Source: Iodidimonas nitroreducens (GTDB lineage: Bacteria; Pseudomonadota; Alphaproteobacteria; Sphingomonadales; Rhodothalassiaceae). From it: a stretch of DNA of 64,000 nucleotides. How positions within the stretch are numbered: position 1 is the first letter of the stretch; the number at the start of each line of letters is the position of its first letter. The stretch lies in assembly GCF_008579165.1 (NCBI RefSeq), contig NZ_BKCN01000001.1; one strand, given 5' to 3'. Both the position numbers and the translations under genes were made by a program. The notes below the pieces were generated by a model. That model was not told where the DNA came from. It was given only the letters and a program-made list of their open reading frames with translations, and searched no databases. Below are positions 18,631 to 26,755 of this stretch, in pieces.

Positions 18631-19059
18631 TTGTCCACGGCAAGCACGGGTGACACCGTCAAGGTTCATTATACCGGCACATTAAACAGCGGCCAGCAAT
18701 TCGATAGCTCGCGCGAGCGCGAACCCATTGCTTTCGAGCTTGGCAAGCAACAGGTGATCGCTGGCTTTGAAACCGCGATCGAAGGCATGGCCGCCGGCGA
18801 AACGAAACAGGTCACCATTCCCGCCGATGAGGCCTATGGCCCCCGCCGTGATGATCTGGTGTTCGCGGTTCCGCCCGATCAGTTTCCCGCTGAAATGACC
18901 CCCGAAGAAGGGATGCGCGTTACCGGCACCACCAAAGAAGGCCAGCAGGTTGAAATGATGATCGTTAAGGTGAGCGAAGAAAAAATCACCTTGGATGCCA
19001 ATCATCCTTTGGCCGGCCATGATCTGAATTTCGAACTGGAACTGGTGGAAATCGGCTGA
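18631..19059 (+). CDS. FKBP-type peptidyl-prolyl isomerase, SlyD-like
   Basis: Peptidyl-prolyl cis-trans isomerase/chaperone of about 142 residues. VKVHYTGTLNSGQQFDSS and PIAFELGKQQVIAGFE form the FKBP core, interrupted by an insert-in-flap domain (from about residue 65: ETKQVTIPADEAYGPRRDD) as in SlyD, then LDANHPLAGHDLNFELELVEI. The usual His-rich metal tail of E. coli SlyD is absent. Translation appears to start at TTG (18631), backed by the RBS gatcaggagag. A strong terminator follows. Confidence 0.93.
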   Translation: MSTASTGDTVKVHYTGTLNSGQQFDSSREREPIAFELGKQQVIAGFETAIEGMAAGETKQVTIPADEAYGPRRDDLVFAVPPDQFPAEMTPEEGMRVTGTTKEGQQVEMMIVKVSEEKITLDANHPLAGHDLNFELELVEIG

Positions 19060-19093
19060 GCCGGTTTCAACTTCGCGCTCGAAAAAAACCGCC

Positions 19094-19126
19094 AAAAGCC
19101 CGGCAGATCCTTCTGCCGGGCTTTTT
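19094..19126 (+). terminator. Rho-independent terminator after the FKBP gene
   Basis: Perfect 13-bp stem (AAAAGCCCGGCAG / CTGCCGGGCTTTT) with a 6-nt loop and a T run. The A-run on the other side also allows it to stop transcription of the convergent M28 peptidase gene. Confidence 0.9.
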
Positions 19127-19141
19127 ATGCGTCAAGGCTGT

Positions 19142-20574
19142 TCAGGGCTGTTCAGCATCCGGGCGGAAATCCACATCCAGATTGGCCGCCATCCATGTGA
19201 AAACGGCATAGGCGGCGATATTCTGCTGAATATTGTCGAGTTCGATCTTATCAAAGGTATCATCTGCGGTGTGGTGCAGATCGAAATAATCGCTGCCATC
19301 CTGGGTCAGGCTCACCACCGGCACCCCGGCTTGGCGCAAGGGGATCACATCGGGGCCACCGCCCGCTTCATTCGCCCCCATGCCAATGCCCAAAGGCCGC
19401 AATTGCCGGTGAATGGCCCGGATAAAGGCAGATCTTCCGCGCCCACCCGGCTTTCAAACCGCCAGATGCGGCCCGCTCCAAAATCGGATTCCGCCGCGAT
19501 CACATGATTGGCCAGTTCATCCGCATGGGCCTTGGCATAGGCCCGCGCCCCTAAAAGCCCTACTTCCTCGGCCCCCCATAAAATTAGGCGAATGGTGCGT
19601 CTGGGGGCAATGCCAAGGTCCAAGATCCGCTTCGCCGCCGCCATGGTGATGCCGATGCCGGCCCCATCATCGATGGCCCCGGTGCCCAGATCCCAGCTAT
19701 CGAGGTGGCCGCCGATCACAACGACCTCCTCGGGCTTTTCCGATCCCATGATATCGGCAATCACATTGCCTGATGTCACCGTTCCTAAGCTTTTCGGGGT
19801 CATCTCAAGCTTGATGCTCACCGGCCCGCGTTCCAAAAGGCGGCTTAACTGATCGGCATCGGGATTGGACAAGGCGGCAGCGGGAATGGCGGGCACATCA
19901 TCGGCATAGCGGGTGCCGCCGGTATGGGGAAAGCGGTGGCTATCGGTGCCCACGGATCGGATCAACGTGGCCACCGCGCCTTTTCTGGCCGCAACGGAGG
20001 GCGTATTGCCACGAATATAATTGGTGTTGCCATAGCTCGATCCATCCTGCGTTTTATACATTTTGAGATCGATGAACACGATTTTGCCATCAAGGCTGCC
20101 ATCGGGCGCGGCTTCAAGCTGATAAAGATCGTCAAAACGCGCCACTTCAGCGGTGATCCCGCCATCCGGGGTGGCAACCGATCCCCCCAATGTGGTGATC
20201 GTCAGGGGCTGCGCTGCCGCTCCCACCACATGGGCGGTTTCGATCCCGCGCGCCCAGCCTTCCATTTCAAAAGGCTCGACCTGGATATTGCTGAAACCCA
20301 GCGCCTTTAATTTCGCCACGGCCCAATCCTGGGCGGCGGCTTCCCGCGCGCTCCCCGCCAAACGCGGGCCGATTTCAGTGGTCAGAGATTCGATGATCTC
20401 ATAGCCCATGCGATCATGAAGCCCCGCCGTCCGCAGCGTTTCCACCTGTTTGATCAGCGTGGCAGGGGTTTCGGCCACCACATAATCCTGCGCCCAAGCG
20501 CCTTCGGAGCTATCAACACCGACAGCCAGAAAAGCTGCCGTCATCAAGGCCTTGGCCCGCATCGCAAATCTCAT
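19142..20574 (-). CDS. Secreted M28-family zinc peptidase (one frameshift)
   Basis: A metallo-peptidase of the M28 family, similar to carboxypeptidase Q-like enzymes. It has a signal peptide (MRAKALMTAAFLAVGV... ending AWAQ), a protease-associated insert, and zinc ligands in VVIGGHLDSWDLGTGAIDDG, WGAEEVGLLGARAY, ESDFG and, at the C-terminus, YFDLHHTADDTFDKI. The start ATG at 20574 has GGAGAGG 6 bases upstream; ATGs further up are possible. The frame breaks near 19425-19430 by loss of one base; the downstream part RPLGIGMGANEAGGGPDV restores the family sequence. Predicted to act in the periplasm or outside the cell, releasing amino acids or dipeptides. Confidence 0.88.
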
Positions 20575-20714
20575 CTCATGCCTCTCCATCATCAAAATAT
20601 GTGCGAAAGACTAGCCGCAGTTCATCCATCCGCCAAGCCTGCTGATTGCGTCACCCGCGCGAGTGCGCTATGGAGCGCATCAAATCCCTGTCTTTGAAAG
20701 GTTCGGTGCGTCTC

Positions 20715-22367
20715 ATGGTTCAGTATGTTTTCCACATGCAAGGACTCAACAAGAAATATCCCGGTGGCCGCCATGTGCTGAAGGATATTCATCTCAATTT
20801 CCTTCCCGGCGTGAAAATCGCGGTGATCGGCGTCAATGGCTCGGGGAAATCGACCCTGATGCGGATCATGTCGGGCATCGACAAGGATTTTACCGGCGAA
20901 GCCTGGGCCGCCGAGGGGATTCGCACCGGCTATCTGAGCCAGGAACCTCAGCTTGATCCGGCCAAGGATGTTTTGGGCAATGTGCGTGATGGGGTGGCGG
21001 CGCAACAGGCCATTCTTGATCGCTATAACGAGATTTTGGCCGATTATTCCGATGATGTGGCCGATGAAATGGCCCGCCTGCAGGATGAAATCGATGCCGG
21101 CAATCTGTGGGAACTCGATAATCAGGTCGAGATTGCCATGGATGCCCTGCGCTGCCCGCCGGGCGATGCCGATATCGCCACCCTTTCCGGTGGCGAACGG
21201 CGGCGGGTGGCCCTGTGCCGCCTGTTGCTGGAAAAGCCCGATCTTTTGATGCTGGATGAGCCGACCAATCATCTGGATGCCGAATCAGTGGCCTGGCTCG
21301 AACGCTTCTTGCAGGAATATAAAGGCACCGTGGTGCTGGTAACCCATGATCGCTATTTCCTCGATAATGTGGTGGGCTGGGTGCTTGAACTCGATCGCGG
21401 CCATGGCATTCCTTTCGAGGGCAATTATTCCCAATGGCTGGAAGCCAAGCAAAAGCGGCTGGCGCTGGAAGAGCGCAAGGAAGAAGCCAAGGACAAGGCT
21501 TTGGCAAAAGAGCTGGAATGGATCAGATCCAGCCCCAAAGCCCGGCAGGCGAAATCGAAGGCGCGCATCAGGGCCTATGATGAAATGCTGCAAGAACAGC
21601 AGGAAAAGCTTTCGGGCACGGCCCAGATCAAGATGCAGCCGCCCACCCGGCTTGGCAGCAATGTCATTGAATTTAATGGCGTTTCCAAAGCCTTTGGGGA
21701 TCGCCTGCTTTATGAAGATCTCAGCTTTTCCCTGCCGCCCGGCGGAATTGTGGGGATCATCGGCCCCAATGGTGCCGGTAAAACCACCCTGTTCAAGCTG
21801 ATCACCGGCGAAGAAACACCGGATGCCGGAACCATTTCCATCGGCGAAACCGTGCAGCTTGGCTATGTGGATCAAAGCCGCGATGCTTTGGATGCCAATC
21901 AAACCGTGTGGCAGGAAATTTCCGGCGGTGATGATATATTTTATTTCGGCAAGACCGAAATTCCCACGCGTTCCTATGTGGGGGCCTTCAATTTCAAGGG
22001 CGCCGATCAGCAAAAAAAGGTTGGCCTGCTTTCGGGCGGGGAGCGCAATCGCGTGCATCTGGCCAAAATGCTGCGCAAGGGCGGCAATGTTTTGCTGCTG
22101 GATGAGCCGACCAATGATCTGGATGTGGAAACCCTGCGGGCTTTGGAAGAAGCGCTGGAAAATTTCGCGGGATGCGCCGTGGTCATCAGCCATGATCGCT
22201 TCTTCCTCGATCGCCTTGCCACCCATATCCTTGCTTTTGAAGGCGATAGCCATGTGGAATGGTTCGAGGGCAATTTCGAAGCCTATGAAGCCGACCGCAA
22301 ACGCCGCCTGGGCGATGAAGCTGCAACCCCCCATCGCCTGAAATTCAAGAAATTCGAGCGCGGCTGA
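20715..22367 (+). CDS. ettA: Energy-dependent translational throttle protein EttA (ABC-F)
   Basis: A 550-residue ABC-F protein with two ATPase domains and no membrane part. Walker A motifs are GVNGSGKST and GPNGAGKTT, signatures LSGGERRRVALCRLL and LSGGERNRVHLAKML, Walker B LLMLDEPTNHLD and VLLLDEPTNDLD. The charged linker (about residues 245-310, rich in Lys, Glu and Arg) is the P-site tRNA interaction motif. EttA binds the ribosomal E site and gates entry into elongation according to the ATP/ADP ratio. The start MVQYVFHMQGLNKKYPGG matches the family's usual N-terminus. Monocistronic; terminator downstream. Confidence 0.96.
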   Translation: MVQYVFHMQGLNKKYPGGRHVLKDIHLNFLPGVKIAVIGVNGSGKSTLMRIMSGIDKDFTGEAWAAEGIRTGYLSQEPQLDPAKDVLGNVRDGVAAQQAILDRYNEILADYSDDVADEMARLQDEIDAGNLWELDNQVEIAMDALRCPPGDADIATLSGGERRRVALCRLLLEKPDLLMLDEPTNHLDAESVAWLERFLQEYKGTVVLVTHDRYFLDNVVGWVLELDRGHGIPFEGNYSQWLEAKQKRLALEERKEEAKDKALAKELEWIRSSPKARQAKSKARIRAYDEMLQEQQEKLSGTAQIKMQPPTRLGSNVIEFNGVSKAFGDRLLYEDLSFSLPPGGIVGIIGPNGAGKTTLFKLITGEETPDAGTISIGETVQLGYVDQSRDALDANQTVWQEISGGDDIFYFGKTEIPTRSYVGAFNFKGADQQKKVGLLSGGERNRVHLAKMLRKGGNVLLLDEPTNDLDVETLRALEEALENFAGCAVVISHDRFFLDRLATHILAFEGDSHVEWFEGNFEAYEADRKRRLGDEAATPHRLKFKKFERG

Positions 22368-22390
22368 CCTTTAGCCCAAGTCCAATATGG

Positions 22391-22428
22391 CGGACCCGCC
22401 GCCATGGGCCGGGTCCGTTTGCTTTTGA
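22391..22428 (+). terminator. Probable terminator after ettA
   Basis: CGGACCCG at 22391-22398 pairs with CGGGTCCG at 22410-22417 and is followed by TTTGCTTTT. Confidence 0.7.
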
Positions 22429-22517
22429 TGGGTAGCACATGAGCAAGGTACCTTATGCACGCTGTTATGATCCGTCCTGTAACGCTAAGGTGGTCCTATC
22501 ACTCCAATCGGATGCCA

Positions 22518-22898
22518 TCATTTCATCAGCTTGGAGATCAGAAAAGCCAATGCGGCTGATGCAAGAACGAATTTGGTGAGATCGCCATTATTCTGATCGG
22601 CTTGGATATCCTTGGGATTTACGATTTTCACATCTTCCTTCGGCAGCTGTTTTGCGATGGTCTCTGCCCTGTCAATAATCATAGACATTTGCAGTTCGAG
22701 AGAATCACAACCGTTTTTTAAATCCTCCAAACTCATCTTCGACTGACCACGCATGATCCGCGACCATGTCGGCTGGCTGATCCCGCTTTTTTCAAAAAAA
22801 TCTTTTAATGTCAGTCCCTTATTCTGACATTCTAAAGCCAGCAATTGGGCTATGATCATTGAAAAGGTCGTAGCGTGTGAAAAACCATTTGCATTCAT
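22518..22898 (-). CDS. Small HTH protein with C-terminal hydrophobic tail
   Basis: 126 residues. The first half resembles an XRE/Cro-type helix-turn-helix (TLKDFFEKSGISQPTWSRIM, about residues 30-49, then the helix SLEDLKNGCDSL). The last 17 residues (FVLASAALAFLISKLMK) form one hydrophobic segment with a basic end that could insert in the membrane. The gene is AT-rich compared with its neighbours and sits head-to-head with the LRAT-like gene across a 61-bp gap holding a 16-bp palindrome. It is probably the regulator of that pair; membrane attachment of a DNA-binding protein is unusual. No specific family recognised. Confidence 0.75.
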   Translation of the reverse strand: MNANGFSHATTFSMIIAQLLALECQNKGLTLKDFFEKSGISQPTWSRIMRGQSKMSLEDLKNGCDSLELQMSMIIDRAETIAKQLPKEDVKIVNPKDIQADQNNGDLTKFVLASAALAFLISKLMK

Positions 22899-22902
22899 TT
22901 TG

Positions 22903-22918
22903 AATTATATATATAATT
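22903..22918. promoter_or_regulatory. AT palindrome between the divergent HTH and LRAT-like genes
   Basis: AATTATATATATAATT is a perfect 16-bp palindrome placed 4 bp before the HTH gene start and about 41 bp before the LRAT-like gene. It could be the operator of the HTH protein, a promoter -10 region, or both. Confidence 0.4.
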
Positions 22919-22959
22919 TTGAATTGCTATCATATTTCAGATTATAAAGGAACTTATGA

Positions 22960-23334
22960 ATGATATCAACTTACTCCGTTGGCGAAGTCGTTTCGGCTTG
23001 GTTCTTCCCGGGATATCAGCACTTTGGAATTGTCAGTGAACGCGGCACTGTCATTCATGCTTCAAAACGACAAGAAAAGGTGGTGGAAAGCTCAGTAGGA
23101 GAATTTTCAGAAGGATTGCCGATTACAAGGCATGGTATTGATGGCAATCTTCCTCCATATGAGATTGTTCAAAGGGCACGCCAACGGATTGGCCGCCCCT
23201 ATCGTCTATTTTTGCAAAATTGTGAGCATTTTGTCACGGAAGTGTGCGGCGTGGAGCCAAGGAGTCCTCAGATCAAGGGCCTTATTTTTGTACTACTTTG
23301 TGTTTTAGGCTTTTCCTTTCTGCCTAGAGCCTAA
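22960..23334 (+). CDS. LRAT-domain-like (NlpC/P60-superfamily) protein with C-terminal membrane segment
   Basis: 124 residues. The N-terminal part YSVGEVVSAWFF, then YQHFGIVSERGTVIH and later LFLQNCEHFVTEVCG match the permuted papain-like fold of LRAT/H-REV107 proteins: the H-box His (about H21) and the NCEHF motif with the nucleophile Cys (about C88). Members act as acyltransferases, phospholipases or thiol hydrolases. Residues 106-121 (IKGLIFVLLCVLGFSF) form a single membrane segment, as in eukaryotic LRAT relatives. Base composition is lower in GC than the surroundings, and NAC codons are more common, both suggesting transfer. Divergent from a small HTH gene. Substrate and role unknown. 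Confidence 0.72.
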   Translation: MISTYSVGEVVSAWFFPGYQHFGIVSERGTVIHASKRQEKVVESSVGEFSEGLPITRHGIDGNLPPYEIVQRARQRIGRPYRLFLQNCEHFVTEVCGVEPRSPQIKGLIFVLLCVLGFSFLPRA

Positions 23335-23348
23335 CTCTACCGTCACGC

Positions 23349-23399
23349 ATTTTAATGAGGTCTGTATTTTAATGAGGTCTGTATTTTAATGAGGTCTGT
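23349..23399. repeat. Three tandem copies of a 17-bp repeat
   Basis: ATTTTAATGAGGTCTGT is repeated three times without mismatch at 23349-23365, 23366-23382 and 23383-23399, starting 15 bp after the LRAT-like gene stop, with ATTT of a fourth copy. The unit is AT-rich like the island. Purpose unknown; it may mark an island edge, a replication-slippage expansion, or protein-binding iterons. Confidence 0.9.
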
Positions 23400-23435
23400 A
23401 TTTCGATCCATTCTTTCGGGCGATGCCTCACAAGA

Positions 23436-23462
23436 GCGTCAGGGCGTAAGAAGCCCTGACGC
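23436..23462. other. 10-bp perfect inverted repeat (hairpin)
   Basis: GCGTCAGGGC at 23436-23445 and GCCCTGACGC at 23453-23462 around a 7-nt loop, in the gap between the LRAT-like gene and wecB. No T run follows on either strand, so a terminator role is uncertain. Confidence 0.5.
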
Positions 23463-23515
23463 GGAAGCACTTCTCGCCTCTGCGCCACGCATAGTATCGC
23501 TGTCTCATCGAAAGT

Positions 23516-23535
23516 CCCGGCGCTTTGGCACCGGG
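23516..23535 (-). terminator. Possible terminator after wecB
   Basis: Read on the minus strand, CCCGGTGC and GCGCCGGG pair (one mismatch) around a short loop, followed by a brief T-containing tract (actttc). It lies 15 bp past the wecB stop. Weak candidate. Confidence 0.4.
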
Positions 23536-23550
23536 CCGCACAACCCGCCA

Positions 23551-24711
23551 TCAGCCGCTTTCGGCGTGGTAGGTTTCCGGCACCCATGCATCGGTCATCA
23601 TTCCGGCGATGCGATCAATGATCCGTTCTGAGGCGTGGCCATCGCCAAATAAAGTCCGCCGCCGGGCCATGCCTGCATAATGGGCCGGATGATCGAGCAG
23701 GCGGCAGGCTTCGGCATGGATGCGCTGTTCGGAATGCCCAACCAGAATTGCCGCTCCGGCATCCACCGCTTCCTGTCGTTCCGTGCTTTCGCGCAAAACA
23801 AGGATGGGTTTCCCGAGATAGGGCGCTTCTTCCTGCATCCCGCCGCTATCTGAAATCACGAAATGCGCCTGCCGCAGCAAATGGATGGAGCTGGCATAAT
23901 CCAGCGGATTTAAAAGATGCACATGCGCCACATCCGCCAAAGATGTGCGCATCAGATGATCGATTTCGGGCGAAGGATGCACACTGACGATAATCTCTAC
24001 ATCCCCCCGCGCGGCCAGCCTTACCAAAGCCCGGCTCAGGGCCTTCAGCCTGATCCAGCGCTTTTCCCGGCGATGGCAGGTGACATAAATCAACCGCCGA
24101 CCTTGTGGCATGATGCGCAGCAGCGCCTGTGCCTGGGCGGCCAGCGCCTCATCGCGATCAAGGCGGGTGCACATCTGCTGCACCGCATCGATCCCGCTAT
24201 TGCCGCTGATCAGGATGCTGCGGGGATCGATCCCTTCGCGTTCCAGATTTTTTTGGGCCGCCAAGGTGTGCACCGCATGGAGATGGGCCAAAGGCGCGAT
24301 CATCTTGCGGTGGGATTCTTCGGGCCAGGGATCCAGCCGATCCCCACTGCGCAGGCCCGCTTCCAGATGCAAAAGCGGAATATGTGCATAAAAGGCGGCC
24401 AGGGCCGCGGCAAAGCTCGTGCTGGTATCGCCCTGCACAATCATCCAATCGGGCTGTTCGATTTGGATCATCGCGCCAATTCCTTCCAGAATCGCAGCCC
24501 CAAGGCTTGTGAGGCTTTGATCGGCAGACATGACCTCGAGATCATGATCCGCGCTGATCCCGAATTGCGCCAAAACCGGGTGGACCAGATCGCGATGCTG
24601 GCCGCTCAGGCACAGGCAATGCTCAAAATCCGCCCGAGTCTGGATCGATGCAATCAATGGCGCCATCTTGATCGCTTCGGGGCGCGTGCCAATGACCGAC
24701 ATGATCCGCAA
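23551..24711 (-). CDS. wecB: UDP-N-acetylglucosamine 2-epimerase (non-hydrolysing)
   Basis: Interconverts UDP-GlcNAc and UDP-ManNAc for surface polysaccharide synthesis. The protein has SVIGTRPEAIKMAPLI, LCLSGQHRDL, VQGDTSTSFAAALAAFY, HLEAGLRSGDRLDPWPEE, NSGIDAV and the C-terminal ISDSGGMQEEAPYLGKP with LRESTERQEAV. About 386 residues when translation starts at the TTG at 24711, which has GGGAAGGGA 7 bases upstream; an ATG at 24702 is the alternative. The usual HRREN-x-G segment reads CHRREKRWIRL, so the Asn/Gly are not conserved. It is 180 bp downstream of glmS, whose pathway makes its substrate. Confidence 0.9.
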   Translation of the reverse strand: MRIMSVIGTRPEAIKMAPLIASIQTRADFEHCLCLSGQHRDLVHPVLAQFGISADHDLEVMSADQSLTSLGAAILEGIGAMIQIEQPDWMIVQGDTSTSFAAALAAFYAHIPLLHLEAGLRSGDRLDPWPEESHRKMIAPLAHLHAVHTLAAQKNLEREGIDPRSILISGNSGIDAVQQMCTRLDRDEALAAQAQALLRIMPQGRRLIYVTCHRREKRWIRLKALSRALVRLAARGDVEIIVSVHPSPEIDHLMRTSLADVAHVHLLNPLDYASSIHLLRQAHFVISDSGGMQEEAPYLGKPILVLRESTERQEAVDAGAAILVGHSEQRIHAEACRLLDHPAHYAGMARRRTLFGDGHASERIIDRIAGMMTDAWVPETYHAESG

Positions 24712-24890
24712 CAGAAAATCCCTTCCCACCAACAAGGCCCTAATCCGGGCCAAAAGGCACAAGCGGTGCCATTTGGGGCGATGCAAAAAATGCACCCCCT
24801 GCGGGTAAGAATTATAAGGATTCGTGCAACTGTCCAGTGTTTATTTCATTTGATTGCGGCCTATCCGTTGCAGTTGTGCGGGAAAAAAGA

Positions 24891-26714
24891 TCACTCAACC
24901 GTCACCGATTTGGCCAGATTGCGGGGCTGATCCACATCGGTGCCTTTTAAAACGGCGGTATGATAGGCCAAAAGCTGCACGGGAATGGCATAAACAAGGG
25001 GCGATGCCAAAGGATGCACCGCCGGCATTTCGATGCTGTTGCCTGCGGTTCGGCCCTGGCTTGCGATTCCCTCCTTGCAGCTCATCAAAATGACCTTGCC
25101 GCCCCGGGCGATCACTTCTTCCATGTTCGAGATCGTTTTTTCAAACAGTGGCCCTTTGGGGGCGATGACGATCACCGGAACATTGGGATCGATGAGCGCA
25201 ATCGGGCCGTGCTTGATTTCGCCCGCAGCATAGCCTTCGGCATGAATATAGCTGATTTCCTTCAGCTTCAGCGCCCCTTCAAGGGCGAGGGGATAATCAG
25301 CACCGCGCCCCAGATACAGCACATCCCGCGCCCGGGAAAGATCGGCGGCATGGCTAGCCACCTGTTGTTCCGCCTGCAGGGCTTCCGACATGCGCGAGGG
25401 AATTTCATTGAGCACCCGCACCAGAGCCGCCTGTTCCGTCTGATCGATATGGCCCCGGGCCACCCCAAAGGCGATGCTCAGCGCTGCTAAAACCGCAAGC
25501 TGGCAGGTGAAGGCCTTGGTGCTGGCCACCCCGATTTCCGGCCCGGCATGGGTGGGAAACACCATATCCGCTTCCCGCGCCATGGTGGATTGCGCCACAT
25601 TGACGATGGTGGCCGTGATCTGGCCCTCGGCCTTGCAATGGCGCAGGGCTGCCAGGGTATCGGCGGTTTCCCCCGATTGCGAGATAAAGAGCGACAGGCC
25701 GCCCCTGGTCATCACCGGCTGGCGATAGCGAAATTCCGATGCGATATCCACGGTCACCGGAATTTTGGCATAATGTTCCAGCCAATATTGTGCGATCATC
25801 GCCGCATAATAGCTGGTGCCACAGGCAATGAGGGTGATCCGGCTCAGGGCTTTGGGATCGAAACACAGGCCCGGCACCGTCACCGTTTCCGCCAGAGGAT
25901 CAAGATAGCTGCCAAGGGTTTGCCCCACCACGGTGGGTTGTTCGTATATTTCCTTCAGCATGAAATGGCGGTGATTGCCCTTGTCCACCATCACGCCCGA
26001 AACCGATGAGTGGACCAAAGGTCGTTCCACCGGATCGCCTGCGGCATCGAATAAGGCAAAATGATCGCCATGAAGCTCGGCCCAATCGCCTTCCTCCAGA
26101 TAGCAGATGCGGTTGCACAGCCCGGCCAGTGCAATGGCATCCGATCCCAAAAAGCATTCCCCATCCGCCAGCCCCACAACCAAAGGACTGCCGCGCCGGG
26201 CGCCATACATCAGGCGATCCTTGCCATCGATCAGAATGGCAAGGGCAAAAGCCCCTTCAAGACGATCAAGGGTCTGTTTCACCGCCAATCGCGGTTCTAT
26301 CCCTGCGGCAAGATGATCGCTCAGCAGATGGGCGATCACTTCGGTATCGGTTTCGCTGGTAAACTGATGGCCCGCGGCGATCAGCTCTTCGCGCAGGGCC
26401 TTGAAATTCTCGATGATGCCATTGTGCACCACCGCCACATGCCTGCCGATATGGGGATGGGCATTGGCGGTTGAGGGCTCGCCATGGGTAGCCCAGCGGG
26501 TATGGCCGATCCCGATCAGGCCATCAAGGGGATCGCGGGCGAGCAGGGCATCAAGCTGATCGAGCTTGCCGCTGGCCCGACGCCGGGCGATCCGGCCGTC
26601 TTGGATAAGGGCGATCCCGGCACTGTCATAGCCGCGATATTCCAGCCTGCGCAAGGCATCCATCAAGCGGCCTGCAACCGGCCTTAGCCCCACGATCCCA
26701 ATAATTCCGCACAT
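24891..26714 (-). CDS. glmS: Glutamine--fructose-6-phosphate aminotransferase (isomerising)
   Basis: First step of amino-sugar synthesis: fructose 6-phosphate plus glutamine to glucosamine 6-phosphate. The 607-residue protein begins with the catalytic Cys (MCGIIGIVG), continues with the class II glutamine amidotransferase domain (RWATHGEPS, HNGIIENF, TDTEVIAHL) and two SIS sugar isomerase domains (ISQSGETADTLAAL, GRGADYPLALEGALKLKEIS, EIKHGPIALID), and ends in the family-typical LAKSVTVE. glmU lies directly upstream, 41 bp away on the same strand. Confidence 0.97.
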   Translation of the reverse strand: MCGIIGIVGLRPVAGRLMDALRRLEYRGYDSAGIALIQDGRIARRRASGKLDQLDALLARDPLDGLIGIGHTRWATHGEPSTANAHPHIGRHVAVVHNGIIENFKALREELIAAGHQFTSETDTEVIAHLLSDHLAAGIEPRLAVKQTLDRLEGAFALAILIDGKDRLMYGARRGSPLVVGLADGECFLGSDAIALAGLCNRICYLEEGDWAELHGDHFALFDAAGDPVERPLVHSSVSGVMVDKGNHRHFMLKEIYEQPTVVGQTLGSYLDPLAETVTVPGLCFDPKALSRITLIACGTSYYAAMIAQYWLEHYAKIPVTVDIASEFRYRQPVMTRGGLSLFISQSGETADTLAALRHCKAEGQITATIVNVAQSTMAREADMVFPTHAGPEIGVASTKAFTCQLAVLAALSIAFGVARGHIDQTEQAALVRVLNEIPSRMSEALQAEQQVASHAADLSRARDVLYLGRGADYPLALEGALKLKEISYIHAEGYAAGEIKHGPIALIDPNVPVIVIAPKGPLFEKTISNMEEVIARGGKVILMSCKEGIASQGRTAGNSIEMPAVHPLASPLVYAIPVQLLAYHTAVLKGTDVDQPRNLAKSVTVE

Positions 26715-26755
26715 ATTGCCGTCCCTTGTTCTTGTCCTGGAAGCCTGATCCGCCT

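Noticed and set aside
23349..23399. CRISPR array
   Set aside because: The 17-bp units are contiguous without spacers and no cas gene is present.
22391..23550. Prophage or IS remnant around the AT-rich island
   Set aside because: No integrase, transposase, phage structural gene, tRNA attachment site or terminal inverted repeats were found.
23369..23587. 72-codon minus-strand frame between the island and wecB
   Set aside because: Overlaps the tandem repeats and wecB end, has no RBS and no family signature.
26715..26755. glmS ribozyme/riboswitch
   Set aside because: The 41-bp gap before glmS is too short, and glmS ribozymes are known mainly from Firmicutes.
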